Below are positions 15,914-24,500 of a DNA stretch of 35,028 nt, one piece after another. The notes under the pieces were generated by a model, which was given only the letters and a program-made list of their open reading frames with translations, was not told the DNA's origin and searched no databases. The position numbers were made by a program, and so were the translations under genes. The DNA comes from Syntrophopropionicum sp964397525. GTDB taxonomy: Bacteria > Bacillota > Desulfotomaculia > Desulfotomaculales > Pelotomaculaceae. How positions within the stretch are numbered: the first letter of the stretch is position 1; each line of letters opens with the position of its first letter. The stretch spans positions 1 to 35,028 of the forward strand of contig CAYNIY010000013.1 of assembly GCA_964397525.1 (NCBI GenBank), in the 5' to 3' direction.

Positions 15914-17242
15914 ATGAGATCCTACAGCAAAAAAGAAGTGTTGGAAAAAGCCAGGGAGTATAACGTTAAGTTTATCCGGCTGCAGTTTACCGATATTTTT
16001 GGTTCTTTTAAAAACATCGCTATTACTGTGGAAGAACTGGAAAGAGCCCTGGAAGGAAAGATCCTGTTTGACAGTTCAGCGATTGAGGGTTTTGTTCGCA
16101 ACAGGGAAAGCGACATCTGCCTTCTTCCCGATACTGATACCTTTGAAATTTTCCCCTGGCGGCCCAGGGACGGTTCGGTGGCCCGCCTGATTTGCGATGT
16201 AACCCAGCCTGACGGCAGCCCTTTCCCCGGCTGTTCACGCTCCGCCCTGAAGAGGATTTTGAGAAAAGGAGCCGCACTGGGTTTCGATCTGCAGGCCGGT
16301 GCCCAGGTGGAATTCTTTATGTTCCTGACGGACAGCAAGGGCGAGCCAACTACTGCCACCCATGATCAGGCGGGCTACTGCGACCTGTCACCGGTGGACC
16401 TGGGAGAAAACGCGCGCCGTGACATGGTGCTGACTCTTCAGGAGATGGGTCTTGACATTTCTTCCTCTCACCACGAGAAGGCGCCTGGCCAGCATGAAAT
16501 ATATCTCAGGGAAGACAGCGCCCTGGCTATAGCCGACAAGACGGAAACTTTCAAATTTGTAGTCCGTACCGTGGCGCAGCGCCACGGTCTGCACGCCACC
16601 TTCATGCCAAAACCTCTCACCGGTTTGAGCGGTTCAGGTATGCACCTGAACCTGTCCCTCTGGCACGAAGGTGAAAACATGTTTTGTGACGATGCCGGGC
16701 GACTGGGTCTCAGCGACCATGCCTTTCATTTTATTGGCGGTATTCTGCGGCACGCCCGTTCTATCACCGCTGTCGCAAACCCGCTGGTTAACTCTTATAA
16801 ACGGCTTTTACCCAACGGGCTTTGCCCCGTATTGATAGCGTGGTCTGAAGAGAACCGCAGCACCATGATCCGGGTTCCTGCACAGCATGGTAATGAAGCC
16901 AGGATTATACTGCGCAGTCCTGATCCGACCTGCAATCCTTACCTGGTGCTGGCATCGGCAGCAGAAGCTGGTCTGAACGGGATTGTTGAAAAAACAGAGC
17001 CGCCGCCGGCGCTTCCTGAGGAGGGACCGGAAATCAGCATTTTAAAACAAATCGTTAAGAAGCAGGGCCTGCCCCGCAGCCTTAATGAGGCTTTGCAGGC
17101 GCTGGCTGACGATAAAATCATCCAGGATGCGCTGGGAGAGCACATTTGCCGCCGTTTCCTGGAGAGCAAGGAAGCGGAGTGGGAGCGGTTTCAGGCTGAA
17201 GTACACCAGTGGGAGCTTGATGAGTACCAGTTAAATTATTAA
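15914..17242 (+). CDS. Glutamine-synthetase-like protein 2 lacking catalytic residues
   Basis: This 442-aa protein has the GS type I fold from end to end and close similarity to the canonical copy at 20072, including ENARRDM, HHE, GQHEI, GSGMH, WSEENRSTMIRVP and RSPDPTCNPYL. Three acidic residues essential in GS are replaced. The first Glu of the GPExEF metal motif is Gln131. The ammonium-deprotonating flap Glu of GFEAP is Leu303 in NGLCP. The metal Glu of the RxExR strand is Ile332. DGSSI reads DSSAI. The second metal site therefore seems lost, and normal glutamine synthesis is unlikely. It may sense glutamine or ATP, or modulate the true GS (inference). GGAGG lies 10 bases before the ATG, behind an ANTAR-type leader. 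Confidence 0.87.
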   Translation: MRSYSKKEVLEKAREYNVKFIRLQFTDIFGSFKNIAITVEELERALEGKILFDSSAIEGFVRNRESDICLLPDTDTFEIFPWRPRDGSVARLICDVTQPDGSPFPGCSRSALKRILRKGAALGFDLQAGAQVEFFMFLTDSKGEPTTATHDQAGYCDLSPVDLGENARRDMVLTLQEMGLDISSSHHEKAPGQHEIYLREDSALAIADKTETFKFVVRTVAQRHGLHATFMPKPLTGLSGSGMHLNLSLWHEGENMFCDDAGRLGLSDHAFHFIGGILRHARSITAVANPLVNSYKRLLPNGLCPVLIAWSEENRSTMIRVPAQHGNEARIILRSPDPTCNPYLVLASAAEAGLNGIVEKTEPPPALPEEGPEISILKQIVKKQGLPRSLNEALQALADDKIIQDALGEHICRRFLESKEAEWERFQAEVHQWELDEYQLNY

Positions 17243-17254
17243 ATATTTCCACCT

Positions 17255-17328
17255 TCAAGGTTAACACTGCAATTTTATACAGATGGGGGGGCTGGAATCG
17301 GGAAAACACATGATCAAGGATAACACTG
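17255..17328 (+). repeat. Pair of 15-bp direct repeats before the FMN-domain gene
   Basis: TCAAGGTTAACACTG (17255-17269) and TCAAGGATAACACTG (17314-17328) match at 14 of 15 bases, 59 bases apart, in the 175-base gap between GS-like 2 and the FMN-domain gene. They could be regulator sites. No terminator or hexaloop was seen in this gap. Confidence 0.45.
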
Positions 17329-17417
17329 TCAGCCAACCAATATTTGAGTCAGGAAACGGGAAAATTCAATTTGGAAATGAGATAAATTAGAAAGAAATAA
17401 TAGGAGGATGGTATCAA

Positions 17418-19061
17418 ATGAGTATTGGTCAGCAGAAGTCAAATGACGTTTTAGGTACTGTGAATCGCGGTAACCCGGCTGAATCAGGTTTGTGCACATT
17501 ATGCCGGGCGGACTGCCAGGGTAAATGTGAAACCTTTTTGTCCTGCATGAAAGGACGCAAAATGCTCTACCCCAGAGATTTTGGGGCTGTGACTGCAGGC
17601 AGCGACAACATTACTCATGTGGGTGTTTCCTACAACTCTCTGCGTGTACAAGGTTATAACTATGGCGCCTATGGTCTGGCGAAAGGTCTTTCCACTGAAG
17701 CAGATGACTGCATCTTCCCCAATGTCAATATCGAAGTTGAGTTTGGTAACGAAGTTAAAACAAAATCCAGGATTCCGATCCTGTCCGGCGCTCTGGGGTC
17801 CACCTTTGTTGCCGCCAAGTACTGGGAGTCTTTTGCAGTCGGCGCAGCTCTTGTCGGTTATCCGATTGTCGTCGGTGAAAACGTGGTCGGAGTTGACAAA
17901 CAGTCGGTGATCAAAAAAGGTAAAATTGAGGTGTCGCCTGAACTAGATCGCAGAATTGAAAGCTACCTGCGTTATCATGACGGTTACGGCGCGATTATTG
18001 TTCAGATGAACGTTGAGGATACCCGTAACGGCGTTGCAGATTACGTCCTCAGAAAATACGGTGACAAGGTGATCATCGAACTAAAGTGGGGCCAAGGCGC
18101 CAAGGATATCGGCGGTGAAATCCAGGTAACTGACCTTGAATACGCTGTTTTCCTTAAAAACAGAGGCTATATCGTTGACCCGGATCCGACCTTGCCCGAA
18201 GTCCAGAAGGCATATAAATCCGGCGCTATCCGTTCATTCGCCCGCCACAGCCGCCTGGGCTACACTGATCTTTCCAGTGATGAGCAGGTAAGAGAATCAT
18301 TTGTGACGGCAATTGCTGATCTGAGAAAAATGGGGTATAAGAGGATTACCCTGAAGACTGGTTCCTATGGCATGGAAGCGCTGGCCATGGCTATCAAATT
18401 TGCTACAGACACCAAGCTTGATCTCCTGACCATCGACGGTTCCGGCGGCGGCACCGGCATGAGCCCGTGGAATATGATGGAGACCTGGGGTGTGCCTTCA
18501 CTCCTGCTCCATTCCAAGGCTTATGAATATGCGAGTATCCTGGCTGCAAAAGGGCAAAAAGTAGTTGACATGGCCTTTGCCGGCGGTATTGCCAGGGAAG
18601 ACCAGATGTTTAAGGCCCTGGCCCTGGGCGCCCCGTTCGTGAAGATGATCTGTATTGGCAGAGCGACGATGATCCCCGGGTTCCTGGGCGCAAATATCGA
18701 AGGAGTGCTGAAACCGGAGCGTAAAGCGGCTGTAAGCGGAAACTGGAATGAATTAGCCAAGTCTGTGGCGGAAATCGGCACAAAGCCGGAAGAAATATTT
18801 GCCGGGTATTATGATGTTCAGAAAAAAGTCGGCGCGAAGGAAATGAAGAACATTCCGTTCGGAGCAATCGCTGTCTGGACACTTGCTGATAAACTGGCAG
18901 CAGGCTTACAGCAGCTTCTTGCCGGCGCCCGCAGGTTCAACATCTCGGAAATATCCAGGTTTGACCTGACCTCCGGCAACAGGGAAACTGAGAGAGAAAC
19001 AGGCATTCCTTTTATCACAGAAGTTCAGGATGAAAAAGCCAAGAGATTGTTGAATAGCTAA
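17418..19061 (+). CDS. Glutamate-synthase FMN-domain protein with N-terminal Cys cluster
   Basis: This 547-aa protein consists mainly of a GOGAT-type FMN-binding TIM barrel: LSGALGSTF, KWGQGAKDIGGEI, LLTIDGSGGGTGMSPW, FAGGIAREDQMFKALALGA and ICIGRATMIPGF. The glutaminase domain, the beta-helix domain and the usual C-terminal [3Fe-4S] Cys triad of bacterial GltB are absent. Instead, residues 26-43 hold CTLCRADCQGKCETFLSC, five Cys able to bind an Fe-S cluster. This resembles archaeal-type stand-alone GltB2 pieces, and it may work with a ferredoxin or an external electron donor. Whether it makes glutamate or uses another substrate is not known. AGGAGG lies upstream of the ATG. It stands alone between GS-like 2 and ANTAR 2. 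Confidence 0.85.
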   Translation: MSIGQQKSNDVLGTVNRGNPAESGLCTLCRADCQGKCETFLSCMKGRKMLYPRDFGAVTAGSDNITHVGVSYNSLRVQGYNYGAYGLAKGLSTEADDCIFPNVNIEVEFGNEVKTKSRIPILSGALGSTFVAAKYWESFAVGAALVGYPIVVGENVVGVDKQSVIKKGKIEVSPELDRRIESYLRYHDGYGAIIVQMNVEDTRNGVADYVLRKYGDKVIIELKWGQGAKDIGGEIQVTDLEYAVFLKNRGYIVDPDPTLPEVQKAYKSGAIRSFARHSRLGYTDLSSDEQVRESFVTAIADLRKMGYKRITLKTGSYGMEALAMAIKFATDTKLDLLTIDGSGGGTGMSPWNMMETWGVPSLLLHSKAYEYASILAAKGQKVVDMAFAGGIAREDQMFKALALGAPFVKMICIGRATMIPGFLGANIEGVLKPERKAAVSGNWNELAKSVAEIGTKPEEIFAGYYDVQKKVGAKEMKNIPFGAIAVWTLADKLAAGLQQLLAGARRFNISEISRFDLTSGNRETERETGIPFITEVQDEKAKRLLNS

Positions 19062-19086
19062 TATAAAAGCAACATGCAAAAAACCA

Positions 19087-19115
19087 TTGATTTACATGGA
19101 TGTAATATGTAAAAT
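19087..19115 (+). promoter_or_regulatory. Predicted sigma-A promoter for ANTAR regulator 2
   Basis: TTGATT (19087-19092) and TAAAAT (19110-19115) are spaced 17 bases apart. Transcription from about 19122 would place both hexaloops of the next feature within the leader. Confidence 0.6.
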
Positions 19116-19137
19116 GAGGGTATATATTAATATATTT

Positions 19138-19212
19138 GATACAGTGAAGTATCTTTAGTAACTGGCGATGTTGCCCTCTAAGGCCTTTTTAAGGCCTATT
19201 GAGGGCATTTAT
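19138..19212 (+). promoter_or_regulatory. Dual-hexaloop leader of ANTAR regulator 2
   Basis: Hairpin P1 is GATAC/GTATC around loop AGTGAA (19138-19153), the same 16 bases as in the gltB leader. P2 is a short GGC/GCC stem around loop GATGTT (19164-19175). Both loops have G at position 4. The GCC arm of P2 begins the terminator-like stem GCCCTC (19173-19178)/GAGGGC (19201-19206), with an inner AGGCCTT/AAGGCCT hairpin. The T run after it is poor (ATTTATCTT), so termination may be leaky. This suggests that the ANTAR gene is itself under antitermination control. Confidence 0.7.
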
Positions 19213-19240
19213 CTTACCGTTTTGAAAGGGGGGCAGAGCC

Positions 19241-19816
19241 ATGGGTGAATATAGAGTAATCATAATCGACAGCGATGCCACCTGGAGAAAGAACATAAAA
19301 AATCTGCTCAGCAAAATGGGGTACTGGGTTGTTGGTGAAGCTGAAGACGGGATAACGGGGCTTAAGCTGGTCAGGTCCAGGCAGCCTGACCTGGTCATAA
19401 TTGAGGCTTTTCTGCCCGGCACAGACGGCTACGAAATTGCCAGGATTATTAATGAGGATAAGCTTGCGCCCGTGATATTGATGTCCTCCTCTACACAGCA
19501 AAACGTAATTGAAAAAGCTAAAGCTGCCAAGGTTTTTGCATTCCTGGTAAAACCGGAAGTGGAATACAACCTCATCCCGGCTATTGAACTGGCTCTGACC
19601 AACTATCAGGAATTGATTAAGCTGGAAAACCAGATCAAGGACCTGCAGAATACCCTGGAAACCAGGAAAGTCATTGAAAGAGCCAAGGGGATCCTGATGG
19701 AGACGATGAGCATATCCGAAACGGAAGCTTTTAAGAGGATCCAGAAACAGAGTATGAACAAGCGGATTTCCATGCGGGCAGTGGCTGAAGCAATCATCCT
19801 GGCCCATAACCTTTAA
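19241..19816 (+). CDS. ANTAR-domain response regulator 2 with Glu at the phospho-acceptor site
   Basis: The layout matches the regulator at 12828: receiver domain, coiled-coil linker, then ANTAR (IERAKGILMETMSISETEAFKRIQKQSMNKRISMRAVAEAI). The acidic residues (D10/D12) and the switch Lys (FLVKP) remain. The residue aligned with the phospho-acceptor Asp is Glu55 (DLVIIEAFLPG, against DLVIIDPRLPD in regulator 1). Asp-to-Glu often mimics phosphorylation, so this copy may be locked in an active state or tuned by ligand or protein rather than by a kinase. GGGGGGCAGAG precedes the ATG. It has its own hexaloop leader and is followed by a strong terminator, so it is monocistronic. Confidence 0.92.
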   Translation: MGEYRVIIIDSDATWRKNIKNLLSKMGYWVVGEAEDGITGLKLVRSRQPDLVIIEAFLPGTDGYEIARIINEDKLAPVILMSSSTQQNVIEKAKAAKVFAFLVKPEVEYNLIPAIELALTNYQELIKLENQIKDLQNTLETRKVIERAKGILMETMSISETEAFKRIQKQSMNKRISMRAVAEAIILAHNL

Positions 19817-19825
19817 TCCGGTATG

Positions 19826-19863
19826 CCTTTGCCCCGGCCAAACCGGGGCAAAGGAGATTTTTT
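19826..19863 (+). terminator. Strong intrinsic terminator after ANTAR regulator 2
   Basis: CCTTTGCCCCGG (19826-19837) and CCGGGGCAAAGG (19843-19854) form a perfect 12-bp stem with a 5-base loop, followed by AGATTTTTT. It separates the ANTAR 2 transcript from that of glnA. Confidence 0.95.
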
Positions 19864-19885
19864 CAGATGAATTATCAAAAAAGTA

Positions 19886-19913
19886 TTTCAAATTATTATT
19901 TCTATGTTATACT
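19886..19913 (+). promoter_or_regulatory. Predicted sigma-A promoter for glnA
   Basis: TTTCAA (19886-19891) and TATACT (19908-19913) are separated by 16 bases. The -10 is near perfect and the -35 is weak. The start point would be near 19920, some 20 bases before the first hexaloop. Confidence 0.6.
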
Positions 19914-19941
19914 TACTGTAAATTTATTCACAACTGAAGAT

Positions 19942-20021
19942 AAAGGTACGGTGCTGTACCTTTAAAGAAGGGCGATGAGGCCTGTAATCAGGGAATATCC
20001 TGATAACAGTGGCCTTTTTTT
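19942..20021 (+). promoter_or_regulatory. Dual-hexaloop antitermination leader of glnA
   Basis: P1 has an 8-bp stem AAAGGTAC/GTACCTTT with the 6-base loop GGTGCT (19942-19963). P2 has GGGC/GCCT with loop GATGAG (19970-19983). G is at loop position 4 in both, while position 1 is G rather than the usual A. The terminator stem AGGCC...GGCCT (19978-20015), with an inner ATCAGG/CCTGAT hairpin and a seven-T run, reuses the 3' half of P2. Bound P2 would therefore prevent termination. Confidence 0.85.
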
Positions 20022-20071
20022 CATAATACGGCCTCTACAATAAAATAAAATCAATAGAAAGGCGTGATAAT

Positions 20072-21403
20072 ATGTCTAAGCTTACCAACGATGACGTACG
20101 CAGTCTTGCCAAGGAATGGGGAGTCAAATTTATCCGTCTCCAGTTTACGGACATCTTTGGAATCCTGAAAAACGTTGCTATCACGGTTGAACAGCTGGAA
20201 AAAGCATTGGAAGGGGAATTGATGTTTGACGGTTCTTCCATTGACGGATTTGTCCGCATCGAAGAGTCAGACATGTACCTGCGCCCCGATCCCTCAAGTT
20301 TTGCCATTTTCCCCTGGAGGCCGAGAGAAGGAGGGGTGGCCAGGCTGATTTGTGACGTTTATTCTCCCGATGGCACCCCCTTTGCTGGTGACCCCCGCAA
20401 TGTCCTGCGCCGGGCTATTCAGGAAGCTGAAGAGATGGGCTACACCATGAATGTCGGTCCGGAGTTGGAATTCTATCTTTTTCACCTTGATAAGGACGGA
20501 AAACCCACAACGATCACCCAGGACAGTGCCGGCTATTTCGACATGGCCCCGGTGGATTTGGGGGAAAATGCCCGCCGGGATATGGTTTTGATCCTGGAGC
20601 AGATGGGCTTTGAAATCGAAGCCTCCCACCACGAGGTGGGCAGCGGTCAGCACGAGATCGATTTTAAATACTCAGACGCTCTGGATATCGCGGACAAAAT
20701 TGTCACCTTCAAGTTCGTAGTGCGGACTACGGCCCAGCGGCACGGACTGCACGCGACCTTCATGCCCAAGCCGATATACGGCATTGCCGGGTCCGGCATG
20801 CATACGAACCAGTCACTGATGAAAGGCGGCGAGAACGCTTTTTATGACCCGGCCCAGCCCGATGGCCTCAGCCAGGAATGCAGGTATTACGTGGGCGGTT
20901 TAATCAAACATGTTAAAGCCATAACAGCAATTGCCAATCCCATGGTTAACTCATACAAGCGCCTGGTATCCGGTTTTGAAGCGCCGGTATACATCGCCTG
21001 GTCGGAGCGCAACAGGAGCCCGCTGATCAGAGTGCCGGCAAAAAGAGGCTTGTCCACCCGTCTCGAACTGCGCAGTCCTGATCCGACCTGTAACCCGTAT
21101 CTTAACCTTGCGGTCTGCCTCAAGGCTGGCCTGGCAGGCATAAAAAACAAAATTACACCGCCTGAACAGTGCAACCGCAATATATACGAGATGACAGCAG
21201 CTGAAAGGGAACAGCTGGGGATCGAAAGCCTGCCTGAGAGCCTGCAGGAAGCCATCCGGGAACTTGAAAAAGACAAGGTAATCAGAGAAGCCCTGGGTGA
21301 ACATGTTTTCAACAGGTATATTGCAGCAAAGAAAATCGAGTGGGATCGCTACCGCATCCAGGTCCATGCTTGGGAAACTGACGAGTACCTGGCTAAATTT
21401 TAA
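20072..21403 (+). CDS. glnA: Glutamine synthetase, type I
   Basis: This is the canonical ATP-dependent glutamine synthetase of the window. All expected motifs are present: FDGSSIDGF (neighbour-subunit loop), GPELEFYLF with both metal Glu, HHEVGSGQHEIDF with both metal Glu, AGSGMHTNQSL with the metal His, flap Glu in GFEAP, NRSPLIRVP, and RLELRSPDPTCNPYL with the third metal Glu. Its 443 residues fit the GSI-alpha subgroup of Gram-positive bacteria. There is no adenylylation-site Tyr region of the GSI-beta type, so control is more likely by feedback and by transcription. Here an ANTAR-type leader precedes it. gltB lies 163 bases downstream behind its own leader. Confidence 0.95.
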   Translation: MSKLTNDDVRSLAKEWGVKFIRLQFTDIFGILKNVAITVEQLEKALEGELMFDGSSIDGFVRIEESDMYLRPDPSSFAIFPWRPREGGVARLICDVYSPDGTPFAGDPRNVLRRAIQEAEEMGYTMNVGPELEFYLFHLDKDGKPTTITQDSAGYFDMAPVDLGENARRDMVLILEQMGFEIEASHHEVGSGQHEIDFKYSDALDIADKIVTFKFVVRTTAQRHGLHATFMPKPIYGIAGSGMHTNQSLMKGGENAFYDPAQPDGLSQECRYYVGGLIKHVKAITAIANPMVNSYKRLVSGFEAPVYIAWSERNRSPLIRVPAKRGLSTRLELRSPDPTCNPYLNLAVCLKAGLAGIKNKITPPEQCNRNIYEMTAAEREQLGIESLPESLQEAIRELEKDKVIREALGEHVFNRYIAAKKIEWDRYRIQVHAWETDEYLAKF

Positions 21404-21441
21404 CTATTCCAGGCATAAAATATAAATTAACCTGATATTTA

Positions 21442-21537
21442 TTGATACAGTGAAGTATCAAGATAACAGTTAAGGCAACGAAGCCTTTGCTACAAAGCAC
21501 GCAGTATTTAAGCATGCCTGTAGTGAAGGCTTTTTTT
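21442..21537 (+). promoter_or_regulatory. Dual-hexaloop antitermination leader of gltBD
   Basis: This is the clearest of the set. P1 is TTGATAC/GTATCAA (7 bp, 21442-21461) with loop AGTGAA. P2 is AAGGC/GCCTT (21472-21487) with loop AACGAA. Both loops have A at position 1 and G at position 4, matching the established ANTAR target rule. The terminator arm AAGCCTTTGCTACA (21481-21494) overlaps P2 and pairs, with two mismatches, with TGTAGTGAAGGCTT (21519-21532), followed by seven T. It sits between glnA and gltB, so it would also gate read-through from glnA. Confidence 0.9.
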
Positions 21538-21566
21538 GCAACTGGAAGATAGCGAGGTTTCATGAT

Positions 21567-24500
21567 ATGAAAAGCAGCGGATACCCTGTCAAACAAGGTC
21601 TTTATGATCCGGGTTATGAGCACGATGCCTGCGGTATTGGATTTGTGGCAAATATCAAGGGGAAAAAGTCAAATGATATTTTACGCAAGGCGCTCACCGC
21701 CCTGGACAACCTTGACCATCGGGGAGCCAGGGGAGCTGAGCTGAATACCGGGGACGGCGCCGGGATCCTTATGCAAATTCCGCATGAATTTTTCAGGGAT
21801 GAGTGTAAGAAGCTGGACATCAACCTTCCTTCTCCGGGGAGTTATGGTATCGGCATGCTTTTTCTCTCAACCGACCTGCTTGAAAGGAACAAGTGCGAGC
21901 GGGAGCTGGAAAAAATTATCCGGGAAGAGGGACAGGTACTGCTCGGCTGGCGTAACGTCCCCACGGATGATGCCACCTTGGGCGAGACTGCTAAATTTAA
22001 GCAGCCCCGCATACGCCAGGTCTTTATCGCTAAAAACACCGGTATCAAAGATGGTATGGATTTTGAGCGCAAGCTGTATATTATCCGTAAAAGGGCTGAA
22101 AATGAGATCCGGGCCAACAGTCTTCCCGCCGGCGGCACCTTCTATTTTGCCAGCTTTTCCAGCCGGACCATAGTTTACAAAGGGATGCTGATCCCGGAAC
22201 AGATAGCCGCATACTACCCGGATTTAAAAGATCCGTCAGTTGAGATCGCCCTGGCCCTGGTCCACTCCCGGTTCAGCACCAATACTTTTCCCAGCTGGGA
22301 GAGAGCGCACCCATACCGTTACCTGATCCATAACGGGGAGATTAACACACTGCGCGGGAACATTAATTTCATGTTGACCAGGCAGGCATTGTGTGAATCC
22401 GAACTTTTCGGGAAAGAACTGGCCAAGGTTTTTCCGGTGATCGATCAAAACGGCAGTGATTCGGCCATGTTTGACAACAGTTTTGAGTTTATGGTAATGG
22501 CCGGGCGTTCCCTGCCCCATGCCGCGATGATGATGATCCCTGAGCCGTGGTCCGGCCATGAGAGTATGAGCGATGAAAAAAAAGCTTTTTACGAATATCA
22601 CAGCACCCTGATGGAGCCCTGGGACGGGCCTGCTTCCATCGCCTTCACGGATGGTACGATTATCGGCGCTGTACTTGACCGCAACGGGCTGCGGCCTTCA
22701 CGTTATTACGTCACGAAGGACGACCTGATCGTGCTGGCTTCCGAGGTGGGAGTGCTTGATATCCCCCCGGAAGATATTGTGTTGAAAGAGCGGCTGCGGC
22801 CCGGCCGCATGCTGCTTGTTGATACAGGTGAAGGGCGTATCGTCAGTGACCAGGAATTAAAAGCTGGCATGGCGGGGCAGCACCCATACCGGCAGTGGCT
22901 GAAAGAATACCTGGTTGATCTCGACGATCTGCCGGAGGCCCTTTTTACCCCTGAAACCGATCATGACACAGTCCTGCGGCGCCAGCAGGCTTTCGGCTAC
23001 ACCTTCGAAGACCTGATTAAGGTGTTGGAGCCGATGGCCAAGGACTCGGTTGAACCAGTGGGATCGATGGGCAATGACGTATCACTGGCCGTCTTGTCAG
23101 ATAAACCACAGTTGCTATACAGCTATTTTAAGCAGCTGTTCGCTCAGGTGACCAACCCGCCGATAGATTCCATCCGCGAGGAGATTATATTTGCGGTGGA
23201 GACAACTATCGGTTCCGAGAAAAACCTGATCAAACCGGAGCCTGAAAGCTGCCGCCGGATCAGGCTGAAGAAGCCGATCCTTACCAACGGTGAGCTGGCC
23301 AAGCTGCGGCATTTGAAAAAAGAGGGTTTCAAATCCGAAACCCTGCCCATCCTGTTCAGGGTTGAGGAAGGAAGCAGAGGCTTGAAAGACGCCATGGACG
23401 GCCTCTGCCGCGAGGCTGACCGGGCAATTGCAGGCGGCGCCAACCTCTTAATCCTGTCCGACAGGGATATCGATCCTGAAAATGCGCCCATACCTGCCCT
23501 GCTGGCTGTGGCCGGACTGCATCACCACCTGATCAGGCAGGGAACCAGGACCAAAGTGAGCCTTTTGCTGGAGTCGGGAGAGCCGCGTGAAACACATCAT
23601 TTTGCTGTTTTGCTGGGCTATGGAGCCAGCGCGATAAATCCTTACCTGGCGCTGGAAACGCTGGAGAGCATGTGCTACCAGGGTATCATGACCGGCATCA
23701 CCCCGGCAAAAGCGGCGCAGAACTACATCAAGGCGGCGGTAAAAGGCGTGGTCAAGGTGGCTTCTAAAATGGGCATATCCAGCATCCAAAGTTACTGCGG
23801 CGCGCAGATCTTTGAGGCGGTGGGGATCCACCAGTCGGTTATAGATAAATATTTTACCTGGACCGCCTCGCGTGTGGGCGGCGTAAAGCTCGAAGAAATT
23901 GCCGGGGAAGCGGAAATGAGGCACCAGCGGGCATTCGCGCCCGGCGCTGATGAATCGCTGGATTCCGGCTCGATGTACCAGTGGCGTTATGGCGGCGAGG
24001 AGCGCATGTTCAATCCCCAGACGATTGTGGCTCTGCAGGAGGCCTGCCGTAATAATGACTACAGGCTTTTTAAGAAATACACCAGGCTGGTGAACAGCCA
24101 GAAGTCCGCTCTGCGCCGGTATCTAAAATTCAAACCGGGCCGCTCGCCGGTGCCCCTGGACGAAGTCGAACCGGTGGAATCGATCTGCAGCCGCTTTAAA
24201 ACCGGGGCGATGTCATTCGGATCCATTAGCAAAGAAGCGCACGAGTGTATGGCTATTGCCATGAACCGCCTTGGGGGTAAGAGTAATACAGGGGAGGGCG
24301 GAGAGGATCCGGCGCGGTTCAAGCCTCTGCCCAACGGCGATTCACTGCGCAGTGCCATCAAGCAGGTGGCTTCCGCCAGGTTCGGTGTTACCAGTGAGTA
24401 TTTAGTAAACGCTGATGAAATTCAAATCAAAATGGCCCAGGGAGCAAAGCCTGGCGAAGGCGGCCAGCTGCCGGGACGCAAGGTTTACCCCTGGATAGCG

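Noticed and set aside
17243..17417. A sixth ANTAR leader before the FMN-domain gene
   Set aside because: No G4 hexaloop pair and no terminator stem with a T run could be found in this gap.
19214..19891. 225-aa frame on the minus strand
   Set aside because: It runs antisense through ANTAR 2 and the strong terminator and shows no domain, so it is a shadow of the real gene.
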